DNA from: Nitrospira sp. SG-bin1
GTDB taxonomy: Bacteria; Nitrospirota; Nitrospiria; Nitrospirales; Nitrospiraceae
NCBI GenBank assembly: GCA_002083365.1
Contig: LVWS01000042.1
Coordinates: forward strand, 1 to 60,182
Reading direction: 5' to 3'
Length of the DNA stretch: 60,182 nt
Part shown: one piece after another, positions 18,479 to 26,006 of the stretch
Layout: each line of letters begins with the position of its first letter
How positions within the stretch are numbered: the stretch's first letter is position 1
The notes under the pieces: generated by a model
The model's input: the letters and a program-made list of their open reading frames with translations, nothing else
What the model was told of the DNA's origin: nothing
Databases searched by the model: none
Translations under genes and position numbers: made by a program

Positions 18479-18534
18479 GGCATCCTCCTCGAATGAGTGA
18501 AAGGTGGGGGTGCGTTTGTCGATCGGTCACCAAC

Positions 18535-18562
18535 GGATAGCTCAGATTGGATAGCTCAGATT
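18535..18562. repeat. Tandem 14-bp duplication
   Basis: GGATAGCTCAGATT occurs twice in a row. The second copy overlaps the stop codon of the nuclease gene, so the duplication may have set its present C-terminus. Confidence 0.7.
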
Positions 18563-19506
18563 CGTATGTCTTCCCAGGTGCGAATTTCCGTTCGCATGGG
18601 GCGTAGGGTTCGCCGTTCCTCGGTAGTATAGCCGTCGAACTGTCGCAACTCGCCGAAGTCTAAGTTCGTGAGTTCTTCGATCTGTCCGATACTCACTTGA
18701 TAGGTCTTGTATCGGCCGAAACCGAACGCGCGCAGCCGTTCGAGCAGATCGGATTGGCTGATCATGTAGGCGGTGGCGGACGGTCTTCCTTCGGTGACGA
18801 CGGCGACGACTTTCCAATATTCTCGCGGGAGTTGTACGCCGCGATACTCCGGATCGTCATCGCGGAAGACGGGGCCGGTGAACACCGTGACTTTCAATTG
18901 GTGCGCGCGGGAATTGTGCAAGATATAGTCTTCCAGGCCAACCCACGTCCGTTGGTTGAAGTGCGCATGCTGCGGCGAACAGTTGGTGAAGTGGAACGTA
19001 TCGTGATTGGCGGTGGTCGCCTCTTGTCTCCCGCCCCAGACCGGGTCTTCGCGCCGGACCAGGTGACCGCGATCCAGTTCGTTGTCGGCATACAGCACTT
19101 CGCCGGTTTGAAACTGCTCGTCCATCCGAGGGTCCAGGCTCCACCGGTCTTTTCCACGCCGGAGTCTCTTGAAACGTCCTCCGTTGATGTTGCAGGCCAC
19201 ATAGAGCGCTAGCCGGCGCGATTTCGACATCACGATGGAAAAATGTTGGTACTTGAGTTCCGTCCCGCAGTCGTCCCGCAACGGGGCCGCGTCATCCTGC
19301 CGTATACCGGTGAGCATCGGGTGAGGCACCTTCAAACTTTCGAGGAAGGTCGCGCTATAGCCCGATCGCCCTTCATACTCGAAGGCCGATCTGATCATCG
19401 AAACCGGTTCAAGATCACTCGTAGTCCGGGGCGTGGGAGCTGCCTTGTCGGATAATTCCCGGAGGGTTTTCATCTGGGACAATTCAGTTGTCGCAGCCAC
19501 GATCAT
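18556..19506 (-). CDS. DNA/RNA non-specific endonuclease (NUC1 family)
   Basis: A 316-residue beta-beta-alpha-metal nuclease that cuts DNA and RNA without sequence preference. The signature ELDRGHLVRRED has the catalytic His148, followed by FHFTNCSPQHAHFNQRTWVGLE with the metal-binding Asn and the conserved N-x3-W-x2-LE. YVACNINGGR upstream and VFTGPVF downstream are also typical. Residues 1-95 precede the nuclease domain and look unstructured, with no signal peptide. The start at 19506 is backed by GAAGGAAG upstream. It sits just upstream of the S8 protease on the same strand, so the two are probably co-transcribed. Confidence 0.9.
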   Translation of the reverse strand: MIVAATTELSQMKTLRELSDKAAPTPRTTSDLEPVSMIRSAFEYEGRSGYSATFLESLKVPHPMLTGIRQDDAAPLRDDCGTELKYQHFSIVMSKSRRLALYVACNINGGRFKRLRRGKDRWSLDPRMDEQFQTGEVLYADNELDRGHLVRREDPVWGGRQEATTANHDTFHFTNCSPQHAHFNQRTWVGLEDYILHNSRAHQLKVTVFTGPVFRDDDPEYRGVQLPREYWKVVAVVTEGRPSATAYMISQSDLLERLRAFGFGRYKTYQVSIGQIEELTNLDFGELRQFDGYTTEERRTLRPMRTEIRTWEDIRI

Positions 19507-20027
19507 GATGCGCTTCCTTCGTCGGTGAACACGCGACACACGAATCTACACCATTTCGCTGAGGTCGGCTAGAAGCCGCACATACTTTCTATGCCAGTGG
19601 TATTGCGCCCACGCCTTCGGTCGCTGAAGGACCTTGCAAACTGCCGGCCACTAACCGATAAGAGCAAACTCGAAGGATTTATGAAGAAAGAAGGTCGAGA
19701 CGAGATTCTGGTACTGAATCTCTTTTGATACGGTGGTATCCATCTTGATACACCTTGAGGAGTCCGGAGATTACCGTTCTGTTTCTTCGCCGGCGTTGCG
19801 ACCGACTTGGCTGGTTTGGGAATTCACCTGGTGCCTTTTGCTCTCGTTGCTGCTGTGTCCTCAGCCTGTACTTCTTTGAGTTCATAGAGGCCCACTATTC
19901 CAACGAGTTTCTGAACTTTATCCTGTAACAACTTTTGTCGCCGTGCCGCAAGAGAGCCACTCTCAATTTTATTGAGTCGGCTGGGAAAAGTCTACTTATC
20001 GCGGAGCGTCGCCACGTCTTGCACCAG
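19507..20027. other. Intergenic stretch, no convincing gene
   Basis: About 520 bp between the nuclease and amidase genes. On the minus strand around 19835-19980 there is an open helical stretch (RRQKLLQDKVQKLVG) bounded by stops on both sides and lacking a normal start codon, followed in another frame by a basic 68-codon ORF. It may be the relic of a gene once attached to the 20-24 kb operon. Confidence 0.4.
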
Positions 20028-20834
20028 CTACGCCGTTATTGTGTCAAACACGGCCCATGTCTTAGGCCCTACGATACCATCGGGCACCAGGCCGTGTTCG
20101 CGTTGGAAAGCTCGGACTGCTGCTTCCGTCTTGCCTCCAAAAATACCGTCGACATCAGTCACCCCGGTTTTTTGCTGTATTTGTTTAACTAACTCCCCAG
20201 TTGCGCCACGCCGCAAAGTCGCTCTTCCAGGAGCAGCTCCTGCTCCAGTTGGTGGCTCAACCGCAGGAATTAAGAGCGGTGCCGGTGCTGTTCCGCTCAT
20301 AATTTCCGAGACGGAAAGACGGAAGGCATTCATATCGAAATCAGGATCTGATTTGCGACCTGATGGCAAGGCATACTCTTTATGCCCAGCACAGAAATCG
20401 ACAGTCTGTCCAATGTGCCGTAAAATAGCCGCCACACCGCGGTGATAAGCATTCAGTTGTACATCAGGCCAAGGAAAATCATCAGCGCCGCCAGTATTCT
20501 CTGCTTCAATACCGATAAAACTCGCATTTCCGTCGGTTACGCCGCACCAGCTACCCTTGCCTGCATGGTTACATTTTCCCGCTCCAATTACGTAATACGT
20601 ACCATCGCGTCCCAGTCCCAGCTGTGACAGCGGTCCAGGAAGATCGCTGCGCCCCTCGATGAGGGTTCTTAAACTAGGCATGTTTCCATTCTTTGGCCCC
20701 ACAGTATGGTGGCACAGGATACCCAGGATCTTTTTTACATCACCGCGCCCTCGGCTCTCCCAGCCGTCAACCTCTGCCACTTTTAATCCGGCTGTTCTTA
20801 AGACCGAAGGGAGCCAAGTTAAGGAATAAATCAT
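20028..20834 (-). CDS. N-acetylmuramoyl-L-alanine amidase with peptidoglycan-binding domain
   Basis: Cleaves the bond between muramic acid and the stem peptide. The 268-residue product has an Amidase_2 fold at about residues 30-175: zinc ligand His in ILCHHTVGP, CNHAGKGSW, a conserved GIEAENTG, and FCAGHKEYALPSGRKSDPDF with the second zinc His and the catalytic Lys. A PG_binding_1 domain follows (about 205-265: LRRGATGELVKQIQQKTG, DGIFGGKTEAAVRAFQREHGL). There is no signal peptide, as in phage endolysins, so it needs another way across the membrane. It begins 1 bp after the membrane protein gene and is the last gene of the operon. Confidence 0.93.
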   Translation of the reverse strand: MIYSLTWLPSVLRTAGLKVAEVDGWESRGRGDVKKILGILCHHTVGPKNGNMPSLRTLIEGRSDLPGPLSQLGLGRDGTYYVIGAGKCNHAGKGSWCGVTDGNASFIGIEAENTGGADDFPWPDVQLNAYHRGVAAILRHIGQTVDFCAGHKEYALPSGRKSDPDFDMNAFRLSVSEIMSGTAPAPLLIPAVEPPTGAGAAPGRATLRRGATGELVKQIQQKTGVTDVDGIFGGKTEAAVRAFQREHGLVPDGIVGPKTWAVFDTITA

Positions 20835-20835
20835 T

Positions 20836-21642
20836 TCAGGCCACTCCTCCCTTTGCTGGAGGCAGTTCGTCGTCAGGAGTTGCGTTAGTGATAGGAACTT
20901 CGCAAGCGTCCATATGGCTCTCGCTCATTGTGTGCGGGTCGGCAGAGGTTGCCGATTGTGATGCTTGAGCAGCGGTTGGGCTGCCGTTTACACTAGACAA
21001 TTTTTCTTCGTCCTTTCTTTTCAGCTCTGCGGCCCGGGAGGCAAAATAGAAACTGGTGACAGATGTCATTAGCGTGCCAATAAGTATCAGCAGTTGCTTG
21101 GCAAGATCGGTGGATTCTTGCGTCGGAGATGGACGTATGTGAACTGAAAAACGACGATCCTCGGGCCCGCATGGTTCTGATGAGCTCGCGCAACGTTCAG
21201 GCACAATGGCAATTACCTGATTCTCACGGATTTTTACTATATTCAATAACGCTTGCTCCTCTACGCCTGGGATGACATACGGCTTATGATCCGATTGGAA
21301 CAACATAATGGAGATAATGGCAAAGAGGACAATCAATGATAAGGCAATGGCTGCCCTGATCGATCCTTCTGGAAGGGCCAGAGGCTGAGAGGGATCGTGC
21401 AGCTTCAATCTTGCAAACAATGTGGAAATCAAAGCCAACGCACCGAACAGAATCATGATTCCGAAGATCGCCAGAATAGGCAATCCTACTGGTTGATTAC
21501 GGCCTATCTCATCGATTCCATAATACAAAGCGACACAAGGGAGCACGACCAGTGCCAGACCTGCGCCAACGGCTCCGCCAAAGTACTTCCCTTCCTTCTC
21601 GTTCACTGGCTCTTTCGATAACTCTGTCATTTGATCTGGCAT
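20836..21642 (-). CDS. Multi-pass membrane protein of the pYEATS operon
   Basis: A 268-residue protein with about four membrane helices: two near residues 22-42 and 52-75 (LPILAIFGIMILFGALALIS), one around 95-113 (IRAAIALSLIVLFAIISIMLF) and one near 185-205 (QLLILIGTLMTSVTSFYFASRAAE). A soluble loop separates the third and fourth. The PEGSIRAAIALSL...FYFASRA pattern recalls membrane modules found beside conflict-system effectors; I cannot name the family. The C-terminal 55 residues are polar and low-complexity. GAGG lies about 9 nt before the ATG. It is coupled to the amidase gene with 1 bp spacing and could act as its holin-like exit or as a channel. Confidence 0.7.
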   Translation of the reverse strand: MPDQMTELSKEPVNEKEGKYFGGAVGAGLALVVLPCVALYYGIDEIGRNQPVGLPILAIFGIMILFGALALISTLFARLKLHDPSQPLALPEGSIRAAIALSLIVLFAIISIMLFQSDHKPYVIPGVEEQALLNIVKIRENQVIAIVPERCASSSEPCGPEDRRFSVHIRPSPTQESTDLAKQLLILIGTLMTSVTSFYFASRAAELKRKDEEKLSSVNGSPTAAQASQSATSADPHTMSESHMDACEVPITNATPDDELPPAKGGVA

Positions 21643-21788
21643 GCTTCACATCCTCTAGATTTGTGATTCTCAAGTGTTCGCTAGTCGAGCTCTTCTGTTT
21701 CACCCTGTGAATTCACAGGGGCAAACACAGTATAGAGGCTTGCGGGTACGATGCGCTGGTAGTAATCCAGACGATCTTCTTGGCTGAA

Positions 21789-22565
21789 CTAGAAGTTCAG
21801 ATATCGTTTCAACTGGATCGCTTTGTTTTGTCCTTTGAAGGACACAAGGGCGTACAACATGAACTCCCCCCACGCTTTTATTTCAAGATCAAAAGGAGCT
21901 TTATTCACTGTCCTTTCTCGTTCCGAAAAAGTTGGATGAAGAAGATAGGTTGCCTTATCTATCTTATCCAAGATAGAAGCTTCATCCGCGTCAAGGTATA
22001 TTTGGACCTGATAATAATCACTCTTGGGGATTTTGCGAGCACGATGGCAGACGTAAATGCTATCCCTAGGAATTCCGACAGCCTTGTACTGCTCTAGCTC
22101 CTCGAGATTGTCGATAATTCCTTCAGCCGTCGGTTTGGGAACCCCGGGTGCTGCCAACAACCCTTTTTTCACATGTTCAATATCACTTACGGCAAGCAGT
22201 TCTGTGCGTGGCGTGCTGGGAGGCGCAGGCGGGCCCGGCTCCTTCGGGGCTCGCTTCAAACTGGCTATTCCAGAGCCCCATGGAAAACTGAACTCCTGAA
22301 TCTGAGGAAAAACCCAGATCAAAACTGCAACTGCGCCTATCAATAAGAGTACCTTGTATACCCAATCAAAGTAGAACTGCCAATTCGCGTGTGAGGCTTT
22401 GCTCTCTTCTACATCGATCTTCTTGCCTTCTACTTGCGCTTTTGTCATCTCTGCTTCTGCTCTTGTTTTTTCTGCTTGTGCCTTGAGGTTCTCTGCCATG
22501 CCCGTTGCATGAGCCTTGATCTCTTCTACTTCTACCTTTTTCGCTTCAGCTTGTGCCTTGACCAT
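21789..22565 (-). CDS. Coiled-coil, transmembrane, pYEATS-domain protein
   Basis: The 258-residue product has three parts. Residues 1-58 are a charged Ala/Glu/Lys coiled coil; 69-86 form one membrane helix (VYKVLLLIGAVAVLIWVF); 184-258 match the prokaryotic YEATS (pYEATS) domain, with YYQVQIYLD, the hallmark TYLLHPTF (206-213), PFDLEIKAWGEF and a final ISOLATED beta strand. pYEATS domains are known from predicted bacterial conflict and signalling systems. Residues 122-170 between helix and domain are conserved-looking but unknown. The start is uncertain: no ribosome site precedes this ATG, and the coiled coil continues upstream in frame (NIIENLKAEAEKVKADAE) to a stop without a normal start codon. 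Confidence 0.72.
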   Translation of the reverse strand: MVKAQAEAKKVEVEEIKAHATGMAENLKAQAEKTRAEAEMTKAQVEGKKIDVEESKASHANWQFYFDWVYKVLLLIGAVAVLIWVFPQIQEFSFPWGSGIASLKRAPKEPGPPAPPSTPRTELLAVSDIEHVKKGLLAAPGVPKPTAEGIIDNLEELEQYKAVGIPRDSIYVCHRARKIPKSDYYQVQIYLDADEASILDKIDKATYLLHPTFSERERTVNKAPFDLEIKAWGEFMLYALVSFKGQNKAIQLKRYLNF

Positions 22566-22612
22566 CTCTGCATCAGCTTTTACTTTCTCTGCCTCTGCCT
22601 TTAGGTTCTCGA

Positions 22613-22759
22613 TTATATTGGATGCTTGGGCGGAAACGGTTCGCGAATAATTTGTTCCGCTCTTGCTAGCTCAAAGAGATGGAACGTTAAGCACAATGGG
22701 ATCAAGAGTGTTATGAAAACCAAAGGACGAATTTTAGTAATATGCCTAAATGATTGCAT
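22613..22759 (-). CDS. 48-residue membrane ORF, possible N-terminus of the pYEATS protein
   Basis: Starts MQSFRHITKIRPLVF and has one hydrophobic helix (LVFITLLIPLCLTFHLF, residues 13-29), then a polar end ARAEQIIREPFPPKHPI. Its stop overlaps the upstream extension of the coiled-coil frame, which differs by one base. A single-base shift would join it to the pYEATS protein as a first membrane segment. The Shine-Dalgarno site is weak. It is either a separate small membrane protein or the broken 5' part of the next gene. Confidence 0.45.
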   Translation of the reverse strand: MQSFRHITKIRPLVFITLLIPLCLTFHLFELARAEQIIREPFPPKHPI

Positions 22760-22810
22760 GGTGAACGCTCAGATCAAGGGCTGTATGGATGAGAAAAAGG
22801 CATCTTTCCT

Positions 22811-22990
22811 TTAATATGTTACCTTCCATCCATAAGTGTCGGGAGCTTGATCTACTCGATCAATCTGTTTGATGCAGTGGTGATACCAGACAGCTAGGAC
22901 TAGATCTTTGAGTCTCGAATTGCGCGATTCGCAGTCTGGCAGCTGATAAGTAAAATCAGCTGGATTATCACGCTTAAAGTCAGTAGCCAT
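22811..22990 (-). CDS. 59-residue protein of the pYEATS operon, unknown
   Basis: Begins MATDFKRDNPADFTYQLPD and contains NSRLKDLVLAVWYHHCIKQIDRVDQ, an amphipathic helix with clustered His and Cys. There is no signal or membrane helix. AGGAGG lies 6 nt before the ATG, a strong site, so the gene is probably real and the longer frame upstream is not used. It lies 26 bp after the larger lipoprotein gene. I do not recognise a family. Confidence 0.62.
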   Translation of the reverse strand: MATDFKRDNPADFTYQLPDCESRNSRLKDLVLAVWYHHCIKQIDRVDQAPDTYGWKVTY

Positions 22991-23016
22991 GTTGTTCCTC
23001 CTGAAACGATGGGCAG

Positions 23017-24030
23017 CTATCTTTTTAAAGAAGAGATGTAATAGTCCACGGCCTTTAGAACTGTCTCCCGCTTCCCCCATTCGTCCGTGAATTGCTTCAG
23101 ATGAAGTTTCTGTTCTTCTAGTTCTTTTTGCAGGGTAGCGGTATCTGGGATGCCGTTGTCGCAATTAGGTGGCGGCGGTGAACCATCAACGCGTGGCGGG
23201 CAATCAACAGAGAAGCTATTCCTGGGCCGCTTCAGCAATCCCGTAAGCAGTTGGATCGATGATACAAGCTCACTGTGATAATCAATCACTCCATCAAAAG
23301 TCATTCTTGCTTTAGGGCTCGGCGATCCTTTTTTAGGATCCGCAATAACAATGTTTGCACTTGCTTCCCTATAATTGTTGAATTCATACTTGTCGGGAAG
23401 ATACTTAATTAAGTCATCAAGTTGCTTGACCGTATGGCGGGATATTGCATCATCTTGACCGACAGGAGGCTTCGTTCCGAGCTTTGTAAGACCAGAATAG
23501 ACTTCCCGAAGTAAAGTTAAGGTTCCCAGCCCACTCTTGCCTGATAGCTTATCCGAGAAGGCAGCAGCTTCGGCGGCCCTGACAACTGCGTCAGCTGTGT
23601 TCCCCTTTAATTCCCCCTCGTCATCTTTAGCAAACATGAACGCCGCACCGGGCTGAGACACAGCTGTCTTGCCTACGGCTAAGCGCTGGTATATTCCCGA
23701 TGACTTGCCAGTGTCAAAAATTCCTCCATAGCGCAATTCCATGATTACCTCACCATGGTCTTTCGCTCCATCTCCCATTGAATTTTGTGCGGTTGTGATT
23801 TTTTCGGCAGACCGATTAGTTGGAACAACTGCTAGCTCAGCCCGTTGATAGCCAAGCTTGGCCTGAGGTACTTGAGTTGCTGGATTCTGAGAGACTTCCA
23901 CACCGATCGACGTTCCGGTGGCAGCAATAACCGAGTGGTTATAACTGTGGCAACCCATTTGGACGCTCAAGCCAACGCCCAGTGTCAAGAGTAGCAACAG
24001 CTTCATTTCATCGAACATGTTGTCCACCAT
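23017..24030 (-). CDS. Lipoprotein of the pYEATS operon, unknown
   Basis: A 337-residue envelope protein with a signal segment MKLLLLLTLGVGLSVQMGC and lipid-attachment Cys27. The mature part carries ELAVVPTNRSAEKITTAQNS, a motif-like block VIMELRYGGIFDTGKSSGIYQRLAVGKTAVSQPGA around residues 95-130, and a C-terminal helical region (KELEEQKLHLKQFTDEWGKRE). I associate the block with uncharacterised Gram-negative lipoproteins but cannot assign a function. GGAGG precedes the start by 6 nt. The start overlaps the previous lipoprotein gene by 23 bp, which implies translational coupling. Confidence 0.75.
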   Translation of the reverse strand: MVDNMFDEMKLLLLLTLGVGLSVQMGCHSYNHSVIAATGTSIGVEVSQNPATQVPQAKLGYQRAELAVVPTNRSAEKITTAQNSMGDGAKDHGEVIMELRYGGIFDTGKSSGIYQRLAVGKTAVSQPGAAFMFAKDDEGELKGNTADAVVRAAEAAAFSDKLSGKSGLGTLTLLREVYSGLTKLGTKPPVGQDDAISRHTVKQLDDLIKYLPDKYEFNNYREASANIVIADPKKGSPSPKARMTFDGVIDYHSELVSSIQLLTGLLKRPRNSFSVDCPPRVDGSPPPPNCDNGIPDTATLQKELEEQKLHLKQFTDEWGKRETVLKAVDYYISSLKR

Positions 24031-24394
24031 CTTCTTCCTCCATTTCCGCGCTAGGTGTATTCACGGTCAAAGGCCCACCAAATGGTTTGGATACTTCCAC
24101 CCGAACATCGGATGCTCCCGGAGCAACTGTTACAACCGTACTTGCTGTGTATCCAATACCAAATTTAAGCCCAGGCCGGTCAGATAAGGTAATTCCGAGC
24201 GCAGTAAGATCAGTAGCAACAACAGCATTGCGGGAAGCCTCGTTAGTAGATACCATTCCGAAACCGATCACGATGTGATGTCTCGAATTGTTTTTTCCGT
24301 TCATGCTCACAGCACAGCCTGACATTGGTATCAGGAAAATTAATAAGGTTAGATATTGAATAATCCGTCTGTTTTGAAAACACCCGGTTATCAT
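24008..24394 (-). CDS. Small lipoprotein, first gene of the pYEATS operon
   Basis: A 128-residue envelope protein with signal helix YLTLLIFLIPMSGCAVS and lipid Cys27 in a good lipobox (PMSGC). The mature part HHIVIGFGMVSTNEASRNAVVATDLTALGITLSD looks like a beta-rich fold. The tail is acidic. It overlaps the next lipoprotein gene by 23 bp. It is the most upstream gene of a run of seven ORFs on this strand. Family unknown. Confidence 0.7.
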   Translation of the reverse strand: MITGCFQNRRIIQYLTLLIFLIPMSGCAVSMNGKNNSRHHIVIGFGMVSTNEASRNAVVATDLTALGITLSDRPGLKFGIGYTASTVVTVAPGASDVRVEVSKPFGGPLTVNTPSAEMEEEDGGQHVR

Positions 24395-25022
24395 TAGAAT
24401 AGCGTCACAAGCTCGGTGTCAGCGCGACTATTGGCTTTTCCCGTGCTCCGCGCCGCTTTGCGGTACGGAGTTTCACCGGGCGGTGAGAGTGACCGTGAGC
24501 AATAGGAGCAACCACCCAATGTTCAACCACAATGAGCTGCGCATAGGATACCCTTCAAACCAAAAGCGATATGATGCCAAGCACGCCACTAAAATCTTGA
24601 TGTGCGCATGAACTAGTCCGATCGGTCATGCTGCTTGTCCATCAACAAGCTGTGTAATTTCATGTGCAGTTCCTTCCAGCAAAGAACGGACCACACCGGA
24701 ATCCATGAGTATCATGTGAATTTCCAAGTATTGTGACGATGGATGATGTCGGCAGCATGTCGAGGTGAATCTCTTTCGATTCATGAAGTATCGAATCAGA
24801 TTCATAGCTCTTTCTCGAACCGTCAGATTCTTGTGAGCGCGCTCGAATCTTATGACTATTCACACGCATTTCGAGGAATATGTCTCATTCATTCGCGGCG
24901 GGATGGTAGCGCTGAAGGAAAGACGAAGATATGACTCGGAGGTGTAGAGAAGAACAGATCTATAAATAGATACGTATAGCTCTACACTGAAATTAGAGCC
25001 CAATGGTCTTCTCCGCTACTTT
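24395..25022. other. Upstream region of the pYEATS operon, with two hairpins
   Basis: About 630 bp without a convincing gene. Two adjacent inverted repeats stand out: CTCCG..CCGC/GCGG..CGGAG at 24446-24470 and TCACC/GGTGA at 24473-24486. They may belong to a regulatory leader, a cruciform or a mobile-element end. The region is AT-richer than the pxp genes that follow. Short ORFs at 24.66-24.93 kb lack good ribosome sites. Confidence 0.45.
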
Positions 25023-26006
25023 TTATGTGTTCACATGAGAATCGTCTTGCGGCGGCAGCGTGGCATCCAGCATGGCACGCTGTTTCAGCAGTGCTGTCCG
25101 AGCTTTCGCGAGGGTGCAGCGGGCAAATGTGATGCTATCGCCGGGACTCAGCTGGGCGGCGAGGGGGAGATCCGCAGAGATCACCACGGCGATCTTGGGA
25201 TAGCCGCTGGTGGTCTGACGGTCGGCCATCAAGAGAATCGGTTGTCCGTCCGGCGGTATTTGTAGCGCTCCCATCGCCGTGCCATCGGAGATGAATCGGG
25301 CCGATTCTTTCCAAGCGATTTTAGGTCCGGTCAATCGATACCCCATGCGATCTGATTGAGGAGAGACAATGTAGGCTGCTGTAGTCAATGTTGCGAATGA
25401 GTGTTCCGAAAAGAAACCTTGTTGAGGGCCGGGAATGATGCGAAGGGTTGCGGAATGTTCGTAGCGAGGGTGTAGGTGGTCTGGAAGTCGTGTGCCGATC
25501 GACCGATCTGTGGATTTACCTGGTTTCCCGCTGCACAAAATATCTCCCGACTTCAACGGCCGTCCTCCGAATCCGCCGGTTTCGCTCGCGCAATGTGTTG
25601 ATCGGCTGCCCAAGGCCGATGGAACATCGATCCCGCCGGCGATGGCGAGGTACGCACGAGCGCCGGCACGTCGTGTGCCAAAGCTTAATCGGCTACCTCG
25701 TTGAACTGTGATGCTTTCCCACATGGGAATACTGTGGCTGTCGATGGTTGGAGAGAGATCCGCACCGGTGACGGCAATGACGGAGTCTTGTTCGAACTGA
25801 AGTTCGGGTCCTTTCAGCGTGAGTTCGAGCACCGCCGCCCGGTCTGGATTCCCCACCAATCGATTGGCGACTCTCGTGGAGAATGAGTCCATCGCGCCGG
25901 CGGCGGAAACGCCATAGTGTTGATAACCGTATCGTCCGAGGTCTTGCACCGTGGTGAGCCATCCACCTTTGACCACGATGATGCGGGGGAGATCGCTGTC
26001 GCTCAT
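25023..26006 (-). CDS. pxpC: 5-oxoprolinase subunit C (biotin-dependent carboxyltransferase family)
   Basis: Third subunit of the ATP-dependent PxpABC 5-oxoprolinase, which hydrolyses the damaged metabolite 5-oxoproline to glutamate. The 327-residue product has family landmarks: VVKGGWLTTVQDLGRYGYQHYGVSAAGAMD at the N-terminus, VTGADLSP, RAYLAIAGGIDVPSALGSRST, and RMGYRLTGP plus ISDGTAMGALQIPPDGQPILLMADRQTTSGYPKIAVV near the end. Its ATG overlaps the pxpA stop (ATGA), so it is translated with it. Length is normal. Confidence 0.94.
   Translation of the reverse strand: MSDSDLPRIIVVKGGWLTTVQDLGRYGYQHYGVSAAGAMDSFSTRVANRLVGNPDRAAVLELTLKGPELQFEQDSVIAVTGADLSPTIDSHSIPMWESITVQRGSRLSFGTRRAGARAYLAIAGGIDVPSALGSRSTHCASETGGFGGRPLKSGDILCSGKPGKSTDRSIGTRLPDHLHPRYEHSATLRIIPGPQQGFFSEHSFATLTTAAYIVSPQSDRMGYRLTGPKIAWKESARFISDGTAMGALQIPPDGQPILLMADRQTTSGYPKIAVVISADLPLAAQLSPGDSITFARCTLAKARTALLKQRAMLDATLPPQDDSHVNT

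Noticed and set aside
20028..20834. Amidase as proof of a prophage
   Set aside because: No capsid, tail, portal or integrase gene is near, and its neighbours are lipoproteins and a pYEATS protein.
24660..24934. Short ORFs in the gap before the pYEATS operon
   Set aside because: Both strands open by chance; no ribosome site.
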